NCBI GenBank assembly: GCA_041654915.1 | Contig: JBAZCO010000022.1 | Coordinates: 1 to 19,149, forward strand | Source of the DNA: JBAZCO01 sp041654915 | Lineage (GTDB): Bacteria > Bacillota > Clostridia > Christensenellales > DTU072 | Reading direction: 5' to 3' | Length of the DNA: 19,149 bases | In this document: positions 14,136-19,149 of the stretch, one piece after another | Numbering within the stretch: the first letter of the stretch is position 1 | How the letters are laid out: each line of letters opens with the position of its first letter | Notes under the pieces: model-generated | Seen by the model: the letters and a program-made list of their open reading frames with translations, nothing else | Database searches by the model: none | Told to the model about the DNA's origin: nothing | Position numbers and translations under genes: made by a program

Positions 14136-14678
14136 TTAATATTCGGGGGTGATTAGCCCATAATCGCCGTCGTTGCGCTTGTACACTACGGAAACTTTGT
14201 TGTTTTCGCCGTTTACAAATACATAAAAATTGTGGTCTAGCAACTCCATTTCCGCCACAGCATCCTCTGCTGTTATAATAGATATATCAAAGTTTTTCAC
14301 CTTAACAACCTTGCCATAGCCAACTTTTTCTACACCTGCGGTTGGGGTATGGCTGTCTATTGGGAGAGCGGGTTTGCCCTCCTTTTTTCTCACTGCCGCA
14401 CGGTCACGGAATTTGCTTATTTGCCGTTCTAATTTGGGTAGCAAAATATCCACATTATCGTACATATTGCCGCTAGTCGTTTCGGCACGCACAAGGGGAA
14501 GTCCTTTTTGCGACACGGTTATTTCCATAGTAAACTTGTCGCCTTTCATTGTGGTAAGCTTGACTTTTGCAACTGCATTGTCGTCAAAAAATTTGCCGAG
14601 TCGAGAGAGTTTTTTCTCGATAATTTCGACTAATCTTGAGCCTTCGTTGTAGTTCTTAGATGTGAGTTCAATGCGCAT
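14136..14678 (-). CDS. hpf: Ribosome hibernation promoting factor, long form
   Basis: Binds the 30S decoding region in stationary phase or stress and dimerises ribosomes into inactive 100S particles. At 180 residues it is the long form: an N-terminal S30AE domain (1-95, MRIELTSKNYNEGSRLVEIIEKK... with the basic KLERQISKFRDR helix), a linker rich in Lys and Pro, and a C-terminal dimerisation domain (~124-180) with the typical LDHNFYVFVNGENNKVSVVYKRNDGDYGLITP pattern. AAAGGAG lies 9 bases before the ATG. It begins 20 bases after the clpC stop, so it is probably co-transcribed with clpC and links protein quality control with ribosome dormancy. Confidence 0.95.
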   Translation of the reverse strand: MRIELTSKNYNEGSRLVEIIEKKLSRLGKFFDDNAVAKVKLTTMKGDKFTMEITVSQKGLPLVRAETTSGNMYDNVDILLPKLERQISKFRDRAAVRKKEGKPALPIDSHTPTAGVEKVGYGKVVKVKNFDISIITAEDAVAEMELLDHNFYVFVNGENNKVSVVYKRNDGDYGLITPEY

Positions 14679-14698
14679 AATTGTAGTCTCCTTTGCTT

Positions 14699-17191
14699 TT
14701 ATTCTTCTGCGGCTAATTCCGCTTCGGTTATTTTAATATCAAATACCAATTTTTCCTCGCTTATATCTGCAACAACAGAGCTGCCACCCTTGAGGTTGCC
14801 CTTTATAATTTCCTCACTCAAACCGTCCTCGATAAGTCGCCTGATTGTGCGCTTTAACGGGCGTGCGCCATAGGATATATCTGTACCCTTTTCCAAAATA
14901 TAATCTTTTACAGCAGGGGTATAGGTAAACCTTATTTGGTTGTCGCTCAGCCGTCCTACAAGGTTTTGCAGCATAAGTTCGGCTATTTGTTCTAGCTCCT
15001 TTTTCTCCAACCTGCGGAATATGATTATGTCATCTATGCGGTTGATAAACTCGGGGCGCATAGCGTCTTTTAAAGCTTTCATTTGCTTGTCTTTCATATC
15101 CTCGTAGTCGTCGGCCGCCTCTCCGCCCTCAAAAAAGCCCACTCGTTTCATCTTCGCTATCTCGGATGCGCCAATGTTAGATGTCATTATGACGATAGTG
15201 TTTTTGAAAGACACCACCCTGCCTTGCGAATCGGTAAGTCTGCCGTCCTCTAATATTTGCAACAGAATATTAAACACATCGGGGTGCGCCTTTTCCACCT
15301 CGTCAAATAATACAACAGAGTAAGGTTTTCTCCTCACTTTTTCGGTTAACTGCCCGCCCTCCTCATAGCCAACATAGCCGGGCGCAGAACCAATGAGGCG
15401 GCTCACATTAAATTTTTCCATATACTCGCTCATATCTATCCTAATCATAAGGTTTTCATCCCCAAACATAGCCTCGGCAAGCGCCTTGGTTAGTTCGGTT
15501 TTGCCAACCCCTGTTGGACCTAAAAATATAAATGAACCTATGGGACGCTTGGGGTCTTGCAGCCCCGCCCTTGCACGCTTTACCGCACGGGCAACAGCGG
15601 ATACCGCCTCTTCTTGCCCAATCACCCGCTTTTTAAGGGTGTCCTCTAGGCGGAGCAGTTTTTCGCTCTCTGCCTCGGTAAGACTTACAACGGGGATATG
15701 CGTCCAATCGGATACGATTGCCGCAATATCCTCCTCGCAAATAGATAAATCTAAGTCCGAATTATCTTTGCCCCACTTCTTTTTGCGCTCGGCAAGCTCG
15801 GCGGAGAGTTCGTTTTGCTCCTTTTGCAAGCTGTGCGCCTTTGCATACTCCTCTTGCTGCACTGCCTGCTTTATTGAGTTGCTAATTACTATTAGCTGCT
15901 CCTCTAAGTCCTTAACCGCCGGGGGCGCTACCAAACAGGATATCCTCTTTTTGCTTGCAGCCTCGTCAATTAAGTCTATTGCCTTATCGGGCAGATACCT
16001 ATCGGATATATACCTATCGGACAACACTGCGGCGGCGGTGAGAGCGTCGTCGGTAATTTTCACCTTGTGATGCACTTCGTACTTTTCTCGCAGTCCTTTT
16101 AGTATCGATATGGTGTCCTCTACGCTTGGCGGCTCTACGGTAATGGGCTGAAAGCGCCGCTCTAGCGCCGCATCTTTTTCTATATTTTTGCGATATTCGT
16201 CTATGGTGGTAGCGCCAATCGTGCTTATTTCTCCCCGTGCAAGCATAGGCTTTATTAGATTACTCACCGTCATACCGCCCTCACGGTCGCCTGCGGTTAC
16301 TATCATATGGATTTCATCAATAAACAGTATGGTTTTCCCGTCCTTGAAGGACTCTAAGGTGCGCTTTAGGCGCTCCTCAAAATCTCCCCTGTACTTTGTG
16401 CCGGCAACCAAACTGCCGATATCCAAACTAAATATCTTTTTGCCTTTGAGAATCTCGGGAACATCTCCCGACACTATGGCAAGGGCAAGTCCCTCGACTA
16501 TTGCCGTCTTTCCTACCCCCGGCTCACCTATCAAGACGGGGTTATTTTTTGTGCGCCGTGACAATATTTGTATCACCCGCTCAATCTCTTTGCTGCGTCC
16601 AATTACGGGGTCGATTTTCCCCGCCGCCGCCGCATCGGTTAGGTCTATCCCTAAGCGATTGAGTTCGTTTTCTGCGCCGCTCTCCTCGCCGGACGCTCGC
16701 CCTTCCTCTTGCGAACGGGCTAGTTTTTGCATTGCAGATGCTATGGACTCCCACTCATTTTCCTCGTGTTTGCCCACCTCATTTATCGTCATTGAATCTA
16801 CAATCGACTTTAAATCATTAAAAGTTATGCCGTGCTTGGCAAGAATTTTTGCCGATGCGCTGTTGGGGTCAGATGCAAGCGCAAGCAGTATGTGCTGTGT
16901 ATCTGCATAGCTGTAATTATATCTTTCGGCAATCACTTTTCCTAGTTCCAAAGTCCTTTTTGCCATAGATGACACGACAATAAACGGAGGGTTTGACATT
17001 GTTTGGGTCAGGTAGGACAGTACTATTTCTTTGGTAAGATTAAGTCTTGCCAAAATCTCGTACGCATAACTATCCTCTACCGATACAATGCCTGCAAGCA
17101 AATGCTCCGTGCCAAGAGTGCCGCCAAAGCGCCCCGCATAAGCCTTTGCATACTCCATAACTTTTTGTACATCTCGGGTATAACTTCTCAT
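14699..17191 (-). CDS. clpC: ATP-dependent Clp protease ATP-binding subunit ClpC
   Basis: Hexameric AAA+ unfoldase that feeds ClpP (830 residues). Order: Clp_N double repeat (1-140); linker; first AAA+ domain with Walker A GEPGVGKTA at 222-230 and Walker B TILFIDE around 287-293; a UVR-like coiled segment (445-475, QQEEYAKAHSLQKEQNELSA) that marks ClpC rather than ClpB or ClpA; second AAA+ domain with Walker A GPTGVGKTE at 558-566, Walker B SVVLFDE at 625-631 and sensor-2 GARPLKR at 775-781. The tripeptide VGF at 684-686 is the ClpP-docking loop. AGAGGT precedes the ATG. Unlike in Bacillus, ctsR, mcsA and mcsB are absent; it follows galU by 33 bases and precedes hpf. No CtsR-like heptad repeats were seen. 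Confidence 0.97.
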   Translation of the reverse strand: MRSYTRDVQKVMEYAKAYAGRFGGTLGTEHLLAGIVSVEDSYAYEILARLNLTKEIVLSYLTQTMSNPPFIVVSSMAKRTLELGKVIAERYNYSYADTQHILLALASDPNSASAKILAKHGITFNDLKSIVDSMTINEVGKHEENEWESIASAMQKLARSQEEGRASGEESGAENELNRLGIDLTDAAAAGKIDPVIGRSKEIERVIQILSRRTKNNPVLIGEPGVGKTAIVEGLALAIVSGDVPEILKGKKIFSLDIGSLVAGTKYRGDFEERLKRTLESFKDGKTILFIDEIHMIVTAGDREGGMTVSNLIKPMLARGEISTIGATTIDEYRKNIEKDAALERRFQPITVEPPSVEDTISILKGLREKYEVHHKVKITDDALTAAAVLSDRYISDRYLPDKAIDLIDEAASKKRISCLVAPPAVKDLEEQLIVISNSIKQAVQQEEYAKAHSLQKEQNELSAELAERKKKWGKDNSDLDLSICEEDIAAIVSDWTHIPVVSLTEAESEKLLRLEDTLKKRVIGQEEAVSAVARAVKRARAGLQDPKRPIGSFIFLGPTGVGKTELTKALAEAMFGDENLMIRIDMSEYMEKFNVSRLIGSAPGYVGYEEGGQLTEKVRRKPYSVVLFDEVEKAHPDVFNILLQILEDGRLTDSQGRVVSFKNTIVIMTSNIGASEIAKMKRVGFFEGGEAADDYEDMKDKQMKALKDAMRPEFINRIDDIIIFRRLEKKELEQIAELMLQNLVGRLSDNQIRFTYTPAVKDYILEKGTDISYGARPLKRTIRRLIEDGLSEEIIKGNLKGGSSVVADISEEKLVFDIKITEAELAAEE

Positions 17192-17224
17192 ATATTTAAA
17201 TACCTCTCAAACTCATTAAACTAA

Positions 17225-18109
17225 TTATACAATATAATCTTTTCCCGCTAGCTCTCGCAAATACTCCAAAAATTCCGACTTGAGCGCCTTACTACGCAAA
17301 GCGTACTCAATATTTGCCTCAAGATACCCTTGTTTACTGCCGATATCATAGCGTTTGCCCTCAAAATTGTAGGCATAGACGTTGGCGGAACTTGCAAGAA
17401 TTTCTATTGCGGTTGGGAGATAAACTTCGCCGTTGGGAGCGGGGGGAGTGATGTCTAAGCAAGAAAAAATATCTGGGGTTAGCACAAACCTTCCTAAGCT
17501 GGCAAGGCGGGAGGGAAGTTGGTCTATGGGCGGTTTTTCTTTAAAGCCTTTGAGTTGCACATACCGTCCCTTAATTGCGCCTGGTACAACCACGCCATAG
17601 CTTACCGCTTGTTGGGGACTAAGCTCTTGCACCCCAACAATTGTTGAGTTGGTTGCCTCGTAAGCTCGTATGAGTTGGGCGGTAACAGGCTCATTTTTAT
17701 TATAAATCACATCATCGCCAAACAGCACGGCAAACGGCTCGCCTGCGGTAAAACTCTTGCAAAGATTGATTGCCGCACCCGTGCCACGCATTGACGGCTG
17801 ACGAATAAAAGTAAAGCTTGCCTTGCCCAAAAACTTGTTCATCAGAGCGATTTCCGCCCTCTTGCCAGCCTTTTGCAACGCATCTTCTACTTCATAATTC
17901 CTATCAAAATGATTTTCTATGGAATTTTTTCCCCGACCCAACAGAATGCAAATTTCGGTTATCCCGCTTTCTACGCACTCCTCCACGACATATTCAATGG
18001 ACGGGCGGTCTACTATGGGCAGCATTTCTTTAGGGATTGCCTTGGTAGCGGGCAAAAACCGTGTGCCATAGCCTGCTGCGGGGATGATAGCTTTTTTTAT
18101 CTTGCTCAT
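17225..18109 (-). CDS. galU: UTP-glucose-1-phosphate uridylyltransferase
   Basis: Makes UDP-glucose from UTP and glucose 1-phosphate for cell-wall, glycolipid and polysaccharide synthesis. The 294-residue length is typical. Motifs: the nucleotide-binding AAGYGTRFLPATKAIPKEM at 11-29, RQPSMRGTGAA at 103-113, the metal-site GDD at 131-133, GFKEKP at 188-193, GRFVLTPDIF at 206-215 and GEVYLPTAI at 227-235, all as in GalU/YngB/GtaB proteins. GAGGT 4 bases before the ATG supports the start. It is the first gene of the minus-strand run galU-clpC-hpf-TIM barrel-pgi and has a consensus-like promoter. Confidence 0.96.
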   Translation of the reverse strand: MSKIKKAIIPAAGYGTRFLPATKAIPKEMLPIVDRPSIEYVVEECVESGITEICILLGRGKNSIENHFDRNYEVEDALQKAGKRAEIALMNKFLGKASFTFIRQPSMRGTGAAINLCKSFTAGEPFAVLFGDDVIYNKNEPVTAQLIRAYEATNSTIVGVQELSPQQAVSYGVVVPGAIKGRYVQLKGFKEKPPIDQLPSRLASLGRFVLTPDIFSCLDITPPAPNGEVYLPTAIEILASSANVYAYNFEGKRYDIGSKQGYLEANIEYALRSKALKSEFLEYLRELAGKDYIV

Positions 18110-18149
18110 ACTTACCTCGCTAAATTATTTAAAAATCTCTATCAACTAT

Positions 18150-18178
18150 ATTATACGACAAGCGGTAAAATAATGCAA
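18150..18178 (-). promoter_or_regulatory. Promoter of the galU-clpC-hpf run
   Basis: TTGCAT (18178-18173) and a perfect TATAAT (18155-18150) are 17 bases apart on the minus strand, giving a start near 18143 and a leader of about 33 bases. It is the only strong promoter seen before galU, and no terminator was found until after pgi. Confidence 0.75.
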
Positions 18179-18204
18179 TAATTAAGATAACTCCCCTTGC
18201 CGTC

Positions 18205-18221
18205 TTGTAACTTGGTTACAA
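18205..18221. promoter_or_regulatory. 17-bp inverted repeat upstream of galU
   Basis: TTGTAAC-TTG-GTTACAA is perfectly symmetrical in both arms. It lies about 27 bases upstream of the galU -35 element and 8 bases after the stop of the flavodoxin/ferredoxin gene. No T-run follows on either strand, so an operator is more likely than a terminator. The regulator is unknown. Confidence 0.4.
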
Positions 18222-18229
18222 AAGTCGTT

Positions 18230-18979
18230 CTATCGCTCTTTTGATTTGATTAAGTCGTCTGCCGACACCTTTGGGTGGTGATAGGCGGCATTGTCATGCC
18301 TTTTTATTTTGCCAAACTCTATTGCGTTAACGGGACAAAAATGTATACAGCCAAAGCAATACTCGCACTTATCACTAAATATTATACCCTTTTCTGCCAT
18401 AGTTATGTTTTGGGTGGGGCAAAGTCTTACACATATACCGCACTTGGTACATTTTTCGTTTGAGCGGGGAGTTTTGGCTTGGTAAATATTTTTGATTGTA
18501 AACCACGAAAGTTTGCCAACCAAATCGGCAAAAGGCTTGTTTTTGGGTAGTTTAACTACACGGTTATTGATATCATTTTTAATACGGCTTACCGTGCCGC
18601 TCTCCTCGCCCAACTGTTTTAATTTAACTTTCTCCTCCAACCCGTAAATTATGCTGTTGTCGGGCAAGATTAACCCGTTAGCATAGGAAAGTCCGCCGCT
18701 TGTTTTTAGTAGCTTGTGCGCCGCACTAAGCGCCCCGCCTGCACCGCCGCCGTAGGTGGCAACAGCCCAAATATAGGGTGACTTAAAAGTCGAATTTTTA
18801 ATAAATTGGGTGACAATAACGGGCGGAAGGCTGCAATAAACAGGGAAAACAAACCCTATTGTATCCGCCTCGTAGTTTCCGCCGTTTGTAGCGGATGCAA
18901 TATTTATTGCATTGTTAGAGAGAGCCTTTGCAACATTGTATGAGTTGCCTGTACCGCTAAAGTAGAATACTAAATCCAT
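18230..18979 (-). CDS. EFR1-type flavodoxin/ferredoxin fusion protein
   Basis: Electron-transfer protein of 249 residues. The N-terminal flavodoxin-like domain (1-155) starts with the FMN phosphate-loop type motif YFSGTGNSYNVAKAL (6-20) and has the TYGGGAGGAL loop at 75-84. The C-terminal ferredoxin part carries two [4Fe-4S] motifs: C177-x2-C180-x2-C183-x3-C187 and C205-x2-C208-x2-C211-x3-C215, each followed by Pro. No membrane segment is present, so it should be cytosolic. GAGG with 8-base spacing supports the start. Proteins of this kind are common in Clostridia as uncharacterised redox partners. A 120-base gap with its own promoter separates it from galU. The right-hand repeats begin 72 bases upstream of its start. 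Confidence 0.92.
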   Translation of the reverse strand: MDLVFYFSGTGNSYNVAKALSNNAINIASATNGGNYEADTIGFVFPVYCSLPPVIVTQFIKNSTFKSPYIWAVATYGGGAGGALSAAHKLLKTSGGLSYANGLILPDNSIIYGLEEKVKLKQLGEESGTVSRIKNDINNRVVKLPKNKPFADLVGKLSWFTIKNIYQAKTPRSNEKCTKCGICVRLCPTQNITMAEKGIIFSDKCEYCFGCIHFCPVNAIEFGKIKRHDNAAYHHPKVSADDLIKSKER

Positions 18980-19050
18980 AAATTCCGCCTCATTTTATTA
19001 CTTGGCTTTGCTAAACTTTAATGTGCATTTTGCCGTTGCTCGCCTCTTTT

Positions 19051-19149
19051 TAGTTTGGCTTGCCATTCATCTCTAGTTTTGGCTTGCCATTTATCTCTAG
19101 TTTGGCTTGCCGTTTATCTCTAGTTTTGGCTTTGCCATTTATCTCTAGT
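19051..19149. repeat. 23-25 bp tandem repeat array running off the window edge
   Basis: Units starting TAGTTT begin at 19051, 19074, 19098, 19121 and 19146 (partial), with lengths 23, 24, 23 and 25. Each has the core TTGGCTTGCCATTTATCTC with single changes; the core contains the small inverted repeat TGGC-TT-GCCA. Copies alternate TAGTTTGG and TAGTTTTGG. Lengths that are not multiples of three exclude a coding repeat. A degenerate core (TTGGCTTTGC) also appears near 19003. The remaining noncoding DNA from 18980 holds only the ribosome binding site of the flavodoxin gene. Confidence 0.85.

Noticed and set aside
15393..16910. Long plus-strand open frames opposite clpC (225 and 240 residues)
   Set aside because: They are antisense to strongly conserved AAA+ motifs, show Ser/Ile-rich composition typical of a reversed coding strand, and have no ribosome binding site or family resemblance.
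19051..19149. CRISPR array
   Set aside because: Units are directly abutting with no unique spacers of 30-40 bases, and no cas gene is in the window.

Overview
The window reads as chromosomal DNA of an anaerobic Gram-positive Firmicute (class Clostridia, probably an uncultured gut lineage). Support: a TM1266-type [FeFe]-hydrogenase system regulator, an EFR1-type flavodoxin/ferredoxin fusion, a DUF3343 sulfur/selenium-carrier-like protein, a long-form HPF, a ClpC with a central UVR-like segment, AGGAGG-type ribosome binding sites, low-to-middling GC by eye and the standard code. Placement below class is inference. No phage, transposase, integrase or CRISPR is visible; gene density is high and no gap without a gene reaches 300 bases.

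Left part (1-2980): a plus-strand terminator from a gene outside the window, then nth and a DUF3343 gene on the minus strand, divergent from a cysteine desulfurase-like gene on the plus strand. A minus-strand unit (2276-6610) follows: a 923-residue ATPase/TPR/SARP-type regulator, a SAM-dependent methyltransferase and an RluA-family pseudouridine synthase, separated by only 2 and 7 bases.

Middle (6611-7788): a 229-base divergent region with a strong promoter for the regulator and a perfect 12-bp palindrome separates the regulator from two small plus-strand genes, one of them for a Gly/Met-rich repeat protein. These converge on a tRNA-Gly(CCC) gene that has its own promoter and terminator.

ABC region (7789-11797): ATPase, permease and lipoprotein of a NitT/TauT/SsuABC-like importer lie in one operon behind a TM1266-like regulator. 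The leader of that operon can be folded as an attenuator: a 10-bp terminator-like hairpin, a competing antiterminator pairing, and a second copy of the hairpin arm over the Shine-Dalgarno. Upstream is a MalK-like ABC protein with every nucleotide-binding motif degraded.

Right part (11880-19149): a compact minus-strand run of galU, clpC, hpf, a TIM-barrel gene and pgi links sugar-phosphate metabolism, proteolysis and ribosome hibernation. A strong promoter stands before galU. An EFR1 flavodoxin/ferredoxin gene and a 23-25 bp tandem repeat array running off the edge close the window. The most unusual items are the attenuator leader, the dead MalK-like protein, and the regulator/Met-rich-protein locus.
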